64,000 nt of DNA from assembly GCA_025403435.1 (NCBI GenBank), contig CM046354.1, positions 18,354,424 through 18,418,423 on the forward strand, read 5' to 3'. The notes beneath the pieces were generated by a model. It was not told where the DNA came from and made no database searches. It saw only the letters and a list, made by a program, of their open reading frames with translations. The translations under genes and the position numbers were made by a program. Shown here piece by piece: positions 20,753 to 31,738 of this stretch; the stretch's first letter is position 1, and every line of letters begins with the position of its first letter. The DNA is from Artocarpus heterophyllus. Its lineage: Eukaryota; Streptophyta; Magnoliopsida; Rosales; Moraceae.

Positions 20753-22876
20753 TGTAACGCCCTAAAATTAATATTAAAATGTAAAATGATGGATTAGTGT
20801 GTCATAATGAATATTTTAAACTTAATTTGATCATTTGGTGAAATTTTTGAATTTAAAGTTGTTTTGATTATTTTAATGATTTTTAGTTGTTTCTAATTAT
20901 TTTAATTGTCATTTTGAATATTTAAAACAAAACAATTTGTCAAAAGTCAAATATATCCCCTTTTACAAAACCGTGGGAGGCACACGATTTTTGCACAGTG
21001 AAACCACCTACTTTTCCCTCTATTTATATCTCCCTTTCTTCCTCTCCTTCACTCAGCTCTTTCTTTCTCTTTTCCTCTCTCGCTCGTCTCTCTCTTCACT
21101 CTACCTCTCTCTTTTTCTCTCAAAATTTTTGAGTTAAATTGAGCCCCAAGCTTCGGTTTAGTGGATTGGAGGCTCGAAAACGTATTTGAGCAACCAAAAA
21201 AGTGAATTAAAGCTTCGATTCAATGTTAGTTTTCAAATTTCAAAACTTTTTCAATTTTTCAATTTTTTCTTGTATTTTGAAATTTAAGCTTATTTGAACT
21301 TAGAAAACCTTTGATCTAAGTTACGGAAATTTAGAACAACTAGAATCTAAGCTTTGTTTGAAGAAAAACAGATTTGAATCAAGATTTTTTCATTTTTCTC
21401 TAATTTTTCCTATTTTTGGATTTATTCAAAATTTTTGAGTAAAACTTGTTTAAATGAGTTAAAAAGTGTTTTATATTGTTTTTATATCATCTATGATTAT
21501 TTCCCATGCCTAAGAACTAAGAAAAACAGGTTGAAATAAAGATTAGGACTCGGGAGGCCGAGAACCTATGCTTGGAAAATTCTAGAATTTTTCCATATTA
21601 GCAGACTGAACTTCGTGTTCTGCAGGCCAGATTCATGGGTTCGGCAGACCAGATTCATACGTCTAGCAGGCCAAACCTAGAAAAGTTTGGCCAACAGGAC
21701 CTGGTTTCCCGGCAGGCCAACCGAGCATGGTGAGATTTTGTTGTTTTTCACTGGTTTTTACTGTTTTGAACCCATTTATAAAATGATTTAATAAATGCAA
21801 ATAGCACACTAGGGCGCTATGAGATAGCTTAGTAACATAGAATATCTTAAACTAGATACTGATAGGCCTAGTTTCTATTTAAGGTCATTCGTGGTTTCGC
21901 GGAGCTAACGTATAACGGACCGGGAATTATGGTGTGAGACACCGGCACAAGTATTGAAGTAGGACTTCTACCCCTTTTCCTTCGGTAACCCAGTTTCAAA
22001 TGATTTTGGCTTTAGAAAAGGGTTTTTATTAAAATGTTTTCAAAGGTTGATTTAAAAAGGAATTTTTATTGGTTATTTTTATAAACCGTGGATTGAAGGG
22101 AACTTCATAATGAGCCCCATAATGAATGTAAATGAAAATATCTGGTAATTGGGTTTTAAATGATAATAGAAATGAATATAAGGGCATCAAAGATCGGGTT
22201 GTGTAGCGTACGACCTTGGGGGCAGGTCCTGAAACCTAGCTGGGCCACTACGATATTGTTATACATATGGTTTGCCCAGGAAAAGAGAATGACATTCTTT
22301 CTGGTCGACCAATAAACGATTTTGGTAAGAATAATTCTTATTAAATTTCATTTATGTATTCAAGTCCATTTTCTAAATAAGTTTTCTTTTAAAATTAAAT
22401 GTTTCTAACAATATAGTCCTACTGAGCCTTTCGCTCACTTTTTATTTGTTTTCAAACCTTTCTCCCCTCTAAATGGATTTCGGCTTAGGTTCGGAGAAGA
22501 GTCCACAGACAGGACATAGGAGCAGTAGAAGAACCCAGTAGGTTATTTAAAATTTTAAAATCGAGGCATGTAATATTCTAACTTTCTTCCTTTACTTGGA
22601 CTGTGGTTGTAATATAATATTGTTAGTACTATGTGTGTGCACAAGATGTAGGTCAGTGAGACTCATTCTCGTTTCTTTTCATCTCTTTATTATTTTCTTA
22701 TTGTTTACCATGATATTCTTATTTGATTAATTATTATAAATGCTTGTTTTAAAAAGGGTTTAAACTTTCCACGTTTTCATAATTAATTTAAATACCTAAA
22801 CTGATGTTTTGAATAAATTTTCATTAATTAACTTAATTAACCCGCCACGTCACCTCTTGTACTTCAGGGCGTCACA
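20753..22876 (+). mobile_element. Solo LTR, gypsy-A family
   Basis: Starts TGTAACGCCC, ends AGGGCGTCACA, 2124 bp, flanked by GCTTT on both sides (20748-20752, 22877-22881). It carries the family landmarks: a TATA-like CTATTTATAT near 21021 followed by a CT-rich tract, a degraded palindrome array (about 21598-21725), GAGCTAACGTATA, and GAGCCTTTCGCTCAC near 22425. It inserted antisense to the copia integrase; removing it with one GCTTT restores KGRKPSYKYLKV. Confidence 0.9.
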
Positions 22877-24896
22877 GCTTTCTACCTTTCCACAATTCAT
22901 AAGGGGTTTTGTCTTCTTTCTTTCAGGGTACCTTATTTAAAAGGTAATTAGCTGACAAAATGACTTAGCCCCACATGTTCTGTGGCAATCTAGAACTTAT
23001 TAGCATCGTATTCATCATATTCTTTAAGGTATGATTTTTGCATTACCACACCATTTGACTGAGGTGAATAGGCTGGCGTAATCTCGTGAATAATACTATG
23101 TTGTGCATAAAATTCACTAAATGGTTCTATATATTCACCACCATGATCACTTCTTACCACCTTAATTTTCTTATTAAGTTGGTTTTCAACTTCTTGCTTA
23201 TAGAGAGCAAACTTCCCTATAACTTCATCTCTGCTCTTAAGCAAATATACATAGCAATATTTTATGCTATCATCCACGAAGTAACAAAATATTTGTTCCC
23301 ACCACTAGTTTGAACAAATTTTAAGTCATAAACATCACTATGTATCAAATCAAGTGGCTTAGTATTCCTCTCTATTGTTTGGAATGAAGTTCTCATTAGT
23401 TTTACCTCTACAAATATTTCACACTTATATTTAGGATCAATATTAAATGTGGGTATATGATCCAAGTTAATTAGTCTACGCAAAGTATCACAATTAACAT
23501 GACCTAGTCTACCATGCTATAAATTAGAAGACTCAAGCACATATGTGGAAGACTTTTTATTTTTATTAATAGAATTGGGCTTAACAGCTATTACATTAAT
23601 TTTCCATATTTCATCTTTTACATAACCCTTTTCCACATACATCCCATGTTTGGACAAAACTATTTTATCAGCCTCAAAAACCATCTTGAAGCCATGTGAT
23701 TCTTCCAAATATTAGGCACATACAACACATTTTCTAGCTTGACTTCCTTGCCCAATGTCATTTTCAGAAATACCATCCCTTGACCCTTGATCTTAGATGT
23801 GGCAAAGTTGCCTATATTAAGCTTCTCTCCAGAATCTGATAGTACGAACTCAATAAAGGTTGCTCTATCACAACAAACATAATGTGTGGCCCTAGTGTCT
23901 AGCCACCACTCCTTTGGGTTGGAGTCCACCATTTTGACGTCAAAGACTACAACAGAAAGACTAATGTCTGACACTTCTTGTGTGATGGTGTCCATCACGT
24001 TGGCCTCTTTCTTCTTGTTCCTCTTTGGCAGCCTATAATCTGCCAATTTGTGACCCACCTTATCACAATTGAAACACTTCTCTTAGAATTTTTGCGTCTT
24101 TGAAATTCCTCCCTTAGGTCCCAGCTTAAACCCCGACTTATTCTTCTTATTCTTGGAGCTTTTATCATGCCCCACCACATTTTCCTGGACAACAAACTTG
24201 TTAAAGAGCTTTTTCTCATATCCTTTATTGTCTTCCTTAATGCAAAGTCGAACAATAAGATCTTCCATGCTCATCTCCTTACGCTTGTGCTTTAGATAGT
24301 TCTCGAAGTCATTCCACGTAGGAGGTAGCACCTCTATAATTGCAGCTACCTGGAAAGACTCACTAATTAATCTCATAAATGATTAATTAAATTTCTTGAA
24401 CTTGACTTATCACAGTCTTGGATTCCACCATTCTATAGTTCATGAACCATCCAACTATGAACTTTTTAGCACTAGCATCTTCTATCTTGTACTTATAGTC
24501 TAAGGACTCCCACACTTCCTTGGCCCTTTTTTTCAAACTATATACATTATAAAGTGTATCAGTTAAGCCGTTTAGAACATAGTTCTTACACAAGAAGTTA
24601 GAATGCTTTCATGCTTCAATAGCAAGCAAAGTCTAAGCATTTTTTTATCCTCTCTAACAATAGGAGGATCCTTTTTCAACAATCTTGTAAGATTCAGTGT
24701 TGTCAAATAGAACAACATCTTTTGTTGCTAAGTTTTGAAATTCAGTCCACTGAATTTCTCAGGTTTCTTGTTGTGGGTCATAGGAGCTGAAACTAACAAA
24801 GGTTGCATCGAGGTCAAGGCATGAATCTAAGGAGACGGCACCAATGTCTCAGAAGTGCTCTCAGTTAGAACATTCTTAATTGGAACAACATTCATA
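22877..24896 (-). pseudogene. Ty1/copia gag, protease and integrase, decayed
   Basis: Minus-strand order from an ATG at 24896: gag (MNVVPIKNVL; later VLPPTWNDFENYLKH), zinc knuckle CFNCDKVGHKLADY where the last Cys of CX2CX4HX4C is Tyr, protease WWLDTRATHYVC where the catalytic DTG is DTR, the pre-integrase region (MRRLINLDHIPT), then the integrase core with HSDVYD and VRSDHGGEY. The motif normally ending GVAERKN reads GVVMQKS, losing the catalytic Glu. Many stops and frameshifts are present (near 24386, 24600, 23700, 23500). Dead copy, Tork-like; the oldest element in this block because two others sit inside it. Confidence 0.85.
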
Positions 24897-24972
24897 TTGT
24901 TACCTATTTCTTCAAATAAAACTATGAATTAGTTTTCTTCAGCCAAAAGTATGTTCCAAACTAGTCAAAAAG

Positions 24973-25015
<43 letters not shown>

Positions 25016-26180
25016 AAATAAAAGACGAAACTATAAATATATTAAAACAGTTTATGTAAACAAAACGTAAACTCTATAACAAAATATAAAACTAAACAAA
25101 ACGTTTGATATATAACTTATATATAACAAAGAACGTTAAAGCAAACACTTAACAACAAAACAAAAACCATAAATTATTATCTATATATATACATATATAT
25201 ATATATAACGTAAACAGATTATAAACGTTAAAACAATAAAGAAATAATTTGTAAACAATACTACAAAACAATAGTTATATATAAATTTATATATGTACAT
25301 ATCCAGAATGTAAAAGAAAAGCAACTATGCTTAAAATTGGGTAAACTAGATCTTCAATTCCAATGAACCTGCTCGTTGTCAAAGAAGCTAGAATCTGTTT
25401 AAGATTATTAGCAAAATATTGCAAGTAATATGAATAAAATGAACAAGTTACAATTGAGAATATTATAGATCAGAGAGACAAGAACAAACCTTCAAGTAAA
25501 TCAAAGTGAAAAATTAGACGAAAAAGCAGTCGAGGTACGTGTAGCTTATGCTTTTCTTAAAATAGATTCATCCCTTCTGGTTGTGTACGAAGATTCGATG
25601 GACGTCTGTCTCCTAGAATACAACGACAAACGATGATGGTCTATGCACAATCGAACACCGCCTCCGGCAAACTTGAAAAGTGTCTTCCTCCATCACCAAA
25701 AAACCTACTATACTTCTAGACAAAGCTTCAAAAAACAAAGAAACCTTTATGTGTGCAAATTTTGTGTATCAATGTGTGTGTCAAACATGTGGAGGAAAGC
25801 TCTATTTACAGGCTCAAGAGGATGGATGTTACAATCCAAATTATAATGAGGTTTTATTTAGATTTTATGAACATAATGGCACCGGTTGTAACCCTCTAAG
25901 TAATGAGGTTTTATTTCGATTTTATAAGCATAATGGCACCTATTGTAACCCTCCATTTTGATGATAATCGTGCTCATAATTTCCTATTAAACCATCGGTT
26001 GTAACCCTCTATTTCTGATGATAATGATGCTCATAATCTCCTATTAAGCCATGCATTTGGATGTTATAACATGAGGATTAAGCCATGTATTTGGGTGTTA
26101 TAATATGAGGATTATGACCTCTATTAACCTCCATTAATGAGCATCAATTTCTCATTTACCTAATTACTATTTTTCTAACA
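24897..26180 (-). repeat. Presumed copia 5' LTR and leader
   Basis: On the minus strand a plausible LTR start TGTTAGAAAAATAG lies at 26180. Within it are short direct repeats: GAGGTTTTATTT...AATGGCACC at 25848 and 25907, and TGTTATAA-ATGAGGATTA at 26063 and 26096. I could not find a clear primer-binding site or the LTR end; a (TA)n run (24976-25009) and AT-rich DNA lie between. The 93-codon plus frame at 25680 is noise. Confidence 0.45.
24976..25009. repeat. (TA)n microsatellite
   Basis: About 16 TA dinucleotides, inside the presumed copia leader. Confidence 0.9.
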
Positions 26181-27181
26181 GATATTAGGTGTTTTCTTTT
26201 ACTGGAAGAGTTTTCTTATGCACCGCAAACTTAAAATCACTACAATAACTAGTATATAATCATGTAGCACTTAATTCTAAAATATTTTTTAAAAAAGTTG
26301 TTATGTTTCAATTTCACTCTTAAAGACATGCCATGCAGTATAATTTTAACTTTTTTTTTTCTATCTTTATCATCTATTTGTATTCTCGTTAATGGATGCA
26401 TTATTTTGAGAATTTTAATCACGACTAATATTGCAAGAACTTAATTCTAGATCGATATTTATTGTTTTTAAATTTATACTCTTTTTATTTTTATTTTATA
26501 GCATTACGATTTATTGTGGCCAATATTGAATTATATTTTTTGTATGGATCAAGTGGCGTTGTCAAATTCATTAATCCGTGTTATACACGGGATCCGCTAC
26601 TATAGCTAGTTTGTCCAAAGAAATGAATGCAGTTCTTAAGTCACGTAACATAATTTCCAAGTGACTTTCCAAGAAATTTCCCACTTGAAATTTTTGTTGC
26701 AATAATTCTAGATTAAAACCAAGAGATCTCTCTTTCACAATCATGCAAATAATTTTTTTTCTTGACATTGTTTTCCTGTTGGTACAAGGTCCCAATATTT
26801 TGAATATGATATGTGCAAAGTAGTCATGGGCTCATTGGCAAGCTATTGAATTTTGAAACCAAGCCTCCTCGCAGTCTTGGCAGTCATATCTAATAATAAT
26901 AGTTGTAGTAATCGGTGACAAGTCACAAATTTTTCTCGAGGGACTAATAATAACAACAACAAAACTTTAAATAAATTCAATCATTGTTAATGTACTATAA
27001 TTATCTACGACGGGTACCTTGAAAATGTTTGATAATAACGTTGTTATCAAAGCTATTAAAAATGTTTAATTCTTTCCTTATTTCTTAATAAGTTAAGGTT
27101 TTGTTATGATACGGCGGGCTTTACTTTTGGTTTTAGGTTTACCAATGAGCCTTGAGGGGCATATGTTTACATACTTAGATA

Positions 27182-27233
<52 letters not shown>

Positions 27234-27403
27234 TATGTATGTATGTATGTACACACACTCAATAGATAAACACAAAAAAAAAAAAAAAAAAAAAAAGTTG
27301 AGGGAGGCTGAGTGTATGGTGTCTCCGACACTGGTAATAATAGTAATAATAACAATATTAATATTACAAAGCTCAAGCCTCCATAACATTAATTGGCAGT
27401 AGG
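26181..27403. other. Intergenic DNA, no gene seen
   Basis: AT-rich with no recognisable coding or repeat termini apart from a simple-sequence cluster: (TA)n at 27184-27230, ATGT repeats to 27252, and an A-run at about 27272-27296. Frames spanning that cluster translate to poly-Ile/Tyr/Lys and are not genes. Confidence 0.55.
27184..27296. repeat. Compound microsatellite (TA)n, (TATG)n, poly-A
   Basis: A run of about 23 TA, then GTATGTATGTATGT, then ACACAC, and a run of more than 20 A. Likely length-polymorphic and prone to assembly error. Confidence 0.9.
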
Positions 27404-28547
27404 TACATTGTCACGCCCCGGAGTACGGGAGGTGACGTGGCGGAATATTTAGATTAATTAAAAGAGAATTTAATCGAAATTAAGGGTTTAAAAATCCAAT
27501 TAAGCAAGAAATAAAGAGATTTTTCCACCACATTTGTTAAAGAATTTAAAATCATTAAACAAATAACAATAATTAAATAAAAACCGCGAATATGGGTTCC
27601 ACAACCCACAACTTGTGCACACACATGGATCTGACAATATCACAAATACAGTTACAGTCCAAGTACAAATAAGGTTAAGTCTTACATGCCTTGATTAATA
27701 AATACAGATTGCAAATAAATTCTCCTATTGCTCCTGAGTTCGGTCCGAAGAATCTTCTCCAAACCTAAATGGGAAACCACCTAGAAGGGGGGGGGCATTT
27801 AAAACAGATAAAACGTGAGCGAAAGGCTCAGTAGGACTAAGTTTTATAAAATAATTTAATGCAAAGGAACATAACATTATCAGGAGTTATGCAAAAAGGA
27901 AACTTGAACAAATAAATAAATATATTGAGTAGAACCGTTCTGACACAGAACAGTCTACTCGTCAAATCAAAACATCAGTTTACATTTACCTAGGCAAACC
28001 ATGATATCACCACCGTAGTGGCCCAGCTGGGTTTCGGGACCTGCCCCCAAGGTCGATCACGACCCGATCTCTGATATGGCATCATGCCTTAGTGTTTATT
28101 ATCATTGTCATTCAAAACCCAATTACCGAGTGTTGTCAATTACATTCATTATGAAATTCATTTCATGTCACGGTATATTAAAATATAACCGATAAAACCA
28201 TTTTCAAACAACCGTTGAAAATATTTTGTTAGAAATCATTTTCAAAGCCAAATCATTTCAAAACCAGGCTATCAAAGAAATAGGATAGAAGTCCTACCTC
28301 AGTACTCGTGCCGGTACCCCACACCGTAATCCCGATCCGCTATACGTTAGCTCCACGGAACCACGAACAATCCTAGATACAAACTAAGTCGATCAATATC
28401 TAGTTCGAGACATTCTATGTTACTAAATCATTTCATGATGTCCTAGTGTGCCATTTGTATCATTAAAATCATCCTATAAGGTTGGGATTTAAATCAGGGT
28501 TCAAAACAATGAAATCGGGTAAAAATCACAAAATTTTCCATGCCTCG

Positions 28548-28716
28548 GTCGGCCTGCCGGACGCCCTGCTTCGGCCTGCCGAACTGCACAGTTTGGCCTG
28601 CCGGAAGCAAAGTTCGGCCTGCCGAACATTTCCCCAGATTCGGCCTGCCGGTCGGAAGAACACCGGCCTGCCGATCATCACTCCGGCCTGCCGAACATGA
28701 ACTTCGGCCTGCCGAA
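28548..28716 (-). repeat. TTCGGCAGGCCGAA palindrome array, eight units
   Basis: Eight near-perfect copies of a 14 bp dyad (six-base arms around a central AG/CT), about 21-26 bp apart, in the antisense gypsy-A solo LTR. Sequence and order match 60954-61122 almost base for base. Confidence 0.9.
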
Positions 28717-29533
28717 CTGGGAAGATCCAGAAATCCCAGCCACGGGTTTCTCGATCCCCAAAATCCAAATCTTGTTTCTAACCTGTTTTTCTCAAATCCC
28801 AGGCATGAAAATCAACTATAATTGATAGAAAAACATTCTAGAACATGTTTGGAATCATTTAAACAACATTTGAACTCGAAATCCTCAAAAATCCAAAAAT
28901 GAGAAAAAGAGGAGAAAAATGAAAATCTTGAATCCAATCCGTTTTTCTTCAATCTAGGTTTAGATTCTAGTTGTTTTAAGTTCATTTAACACAAATCCAC
29001 GGTTTTCTAAGCTAAAACAAACTTAGATTTCAAAAATACACAAAATCAAAAATTTTGTAAAAAGTTTAGAAATTTCGAATCTAACCTCGAATCGAAGCTT
29101 CAATCCGCGTTCTCGGTTGCCGAATCACGTCCCCGAGCTTCCTCCTCGCTAACCCGAAGCTTGGATTCGAATGTGGTTTCAAAAATTTGAGAGAGATTGA
29201 GAGAGAGAGAGAGGGGCTGCCGAGAGAGAGAGGGAAGAGAGAGAGAGATTGGCGTGGAAGTGAGGAGAGAGAGAGAGGAAAGGAAAATAAATAGAGAAAA
29301 TCGGTGGGCGGTTTTACTGTACGAAAACCATGTGCCGCCCACGGTTTTGTAAAACGGAGTATTTTTAACATTTTACAAATTGTTGTGTTTTAAAATTCAA
29401 AACATCATTTTAAATCAATAAGAAATCTTTTGAACACATCAATTTAACAAAACAACCAAAAACTAAAAATCCAACCAAATAATCTAATTAAAGTTAAAAC
29501 TTTAATTATGGCACACTAATTCATCATTTACAT

Positions 29534-31568
29534 TGTTGGAAACAAAGTGCGCAGCGGAATTTTAAAAATTTTCATCAGAGTATTTTCCAAAACACAAGTT
29601 TGACATGTTATATGTATAAATTAAACAGATCTTACTAACCTCAGTATGCCGAAGAACCTCCGCGACCTGTGTAGAGAAGTAACGTTCCAGAAGAGCCTCA
29701 ACCAACTGGTCTTCTTTGCTATTCTCTATCCACAACCGGAGTGAGTGTGGGCTCACACGTACAGCTCTTCCACCGGTGACTCTCCTTCCAACCAATAGAG
29801 AGAACCCAAAGCTAGTGTTCGTGATTTGTGAACAAAAGCTCTCAGGGAGTTTTTTAGATACTCACTAGAAGAGTATCACTCTTAATCTCTCAAATTGATC
29901 TGAGTAAATCATTAGACTCACTCCCTTTTTATACCTATTGGTCCTTGGGGTCAGTCCATATCAGATTAGGTCTCAAAAATCGAAATAGAATCAAGTTCGG
30001 ATCAATATCTGATAAGATACGCGTGAAAAACGCGTAATCTTAGCTGTCGCGGTCGGCATGCCGAACTGTGAGATAGGCAGGCCGAACTGGCCAGTTCGGC
30101 AGGCCGAACACGTCATCCGGCATGCCGAACTGCCGAGAAAAAATCTCCGCGAATCTTTTATTTTCCACCCGAGATTCTAAAGGATAAAGTCTCAGTTTTG
30201 ATTCAAATAGCCCAATAGAAAAGATATCTGATCAAAACAAACTTTATCAAGATAATCTCTAAGAAAATAAATCAATTCACAATAATTCTACAAGTTTATC
30301 TTGTTCTAATTGTCCAAAATTAAAACAACCGATAAACAGACAAGAATTATCCGAACGCCATAATTCAACAAGTTCATCTTGAACTAATTTCTTACATAAT
30401 TAATTCAACCGATAAACAGACATGAATTATTTGATTCTTATAAATTTTAAACCAATCTGATAAATCCGACATAAGTCACCAATTATTGGAAAAGCACGCC
30501 GTGTCGTTACAGGATTTTGTGAGCTAGCAAAGGGGACCAAAATGGACCTATAAAGTTCAAGCTCATGATAATTATGAAACCCAATATCCCAGATATACAT
30601 TTCACAATTATCAACTCCAACGCTACTCCACTAAAAGCTTGGAGCTGCACTCTCGAACTTTATAGAATTACGAAGCTCGTGTAGCTAAGTCTCCATGACA
30701 TATCATAGTGTATCGCATCCCCATATGATCATCCATAATCGGCTTAAGGACAAGTTCTGTCTTACCTTCCCGATTATTTTTATCTTACGTTCCATTGTCT
30801 CACCATTAGAAAACTTACCATCTAAAGATAGTATACCATTCGGTTACACCTATGTATCCAAATGGTTGAGCGCTCCAGTTTTCCAATAACAGGACAACGC
30901 ATATAAGAGGATATCATTACTCCTAAAGAGGAGCTATGGATTCCATATCTATGAATAACAAGTCTACGCTACCAAGAGTCATGCCTCCAACGTACCGGCA
31001 TGCTTGCCACTATAGAGATGTGGGAGTCACCCATTGGTACATCAAAAGACACAAGTCGAGACAACGGGCCCATTATTCATCTCAGGATTAAGATACAATA
31101 CAAATGATTGTCTAAAGTGAATCGATTTGACAAGACAGAATTATTAATCCAAATCAATTCACTTTATGTCCCGATCCAACACATCGTCACCTATGACAAT
31201 GCGCCAATGTTTCTATTCACGGAGTCCAACTCCGATGGCCAAGACAAACCATCTCCCAAAAGGGATATAGACAACATAACAATCTTTACATGAATAAAGC
31301 GCCCAACTTTATTCCCTCGATTGCGGATCATATATTTTAGACCATCACCTTAAGAGTCGTGTCTACCGCATAATCATCCCATCATATGCCCAACTCTTAA
31401 GGTTTAGACTGACAGTCTCAGACTACTGTTTGCTTATCATACATTCAACAAATATGAACGTAAAGAGGACAATATTTGGTATATATATAAATGAATAAAT
31501 TCTTTATTGATAAAAATGTCTCCAAAAACGTATTACATTTTTACTCCTTAGAGCATACATGTCTAACA
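29534..31568 (-). mobile_element. Solo LTR, Sirevirus-like (Ty1/copia), antisense
   Basis: Plus-strand ends are TGTTGGAAAC (29534) and GTCTAACA (31568), 2035 bp, with a TACAT duplication (29529-29533, 31569-31573). The transcribed strand is probably minus: a strong TATA box GTATAAAAAGGG lies near 29930 on that strand, and the LTR then ends CCGCTGCGCACTTTGTTTCC-AACA. About 110 bp upstream of the TATA is an array of GGCATGCC/GGCAGGCC palindromes (30052-30129). Repeated palindromes upstream of the core promoter are a described feature of Sirevirus LTRs; that and the length are my reasons for the label. No coding sequence, hence solo. Confidence 0.65.
30052..30129. repeat. Palindrome array in Sirevirus-like LTR
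   Basis: Four units begin at 30052, 30073, 30095 and 30116: GTCGGCATGCCGAA, ATAGGCAGGCCGAA, TTCGGCAGGCCGAA and TCCGGCATGCCGAA. Spacing is 21, 22 and 21 bp. The third is identical to the gypsy-A consensus. The array lies upstream of the minus-strand TATA at about 29930. Confidence 0.9.
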
Positions 31569-31738
31569 TACATTACATTAATATTAAATAAATTTCGGGA
31601 CGTTACATACATATGTGTTCACGAATCCACAAATAGGACCAATTTGTTCAATTCAAACTACGGTTGGGGCGATTTTGGATTATTGGTCATATTGGGATTT
31701 TCTGCGACGATTAGGCACTAGAAAGCATTGAGCTTTTC

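Larger units (their letters stand above)
27409..31607 (-). mobile_element. Solo LTR, gypsy-A family, antisense, interrupted
   Basis: Minus-strand start TGTAACGTCCCG at 31607 and end GGGGCGTGACA at 27409. TACAT flanks both sides (27404-27408, 31608-31612). Removing the inner insertion (29534-31573 with one TACAT) leaves 2159 bp, the normal family length. The eight-unit palindrome array (28548-28716) and flanks are nearly identical to those in the 60107-62258 LTR, so this is the same young subfamily. ORFs of 60-96 codons on both strands across the array are compositional. Confidence 0.9.

Noticed and set aside
27106..27402. Frames of 68-98 codons on both strands
   Set aside because: They cross (TA)n and poly-A simple sequence and encode only Ile/Tyr/Lys/Phe runs.
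28548..28716. Regularly spaced palindromic repeats that resemble a CRISPR array
   Set aside because: Units are 14 bp with spacers under 15 bp, in a plant retrotransposon LTR, repeated identically in other LTR copies; no cas genes and not a prokaryotic sequence.
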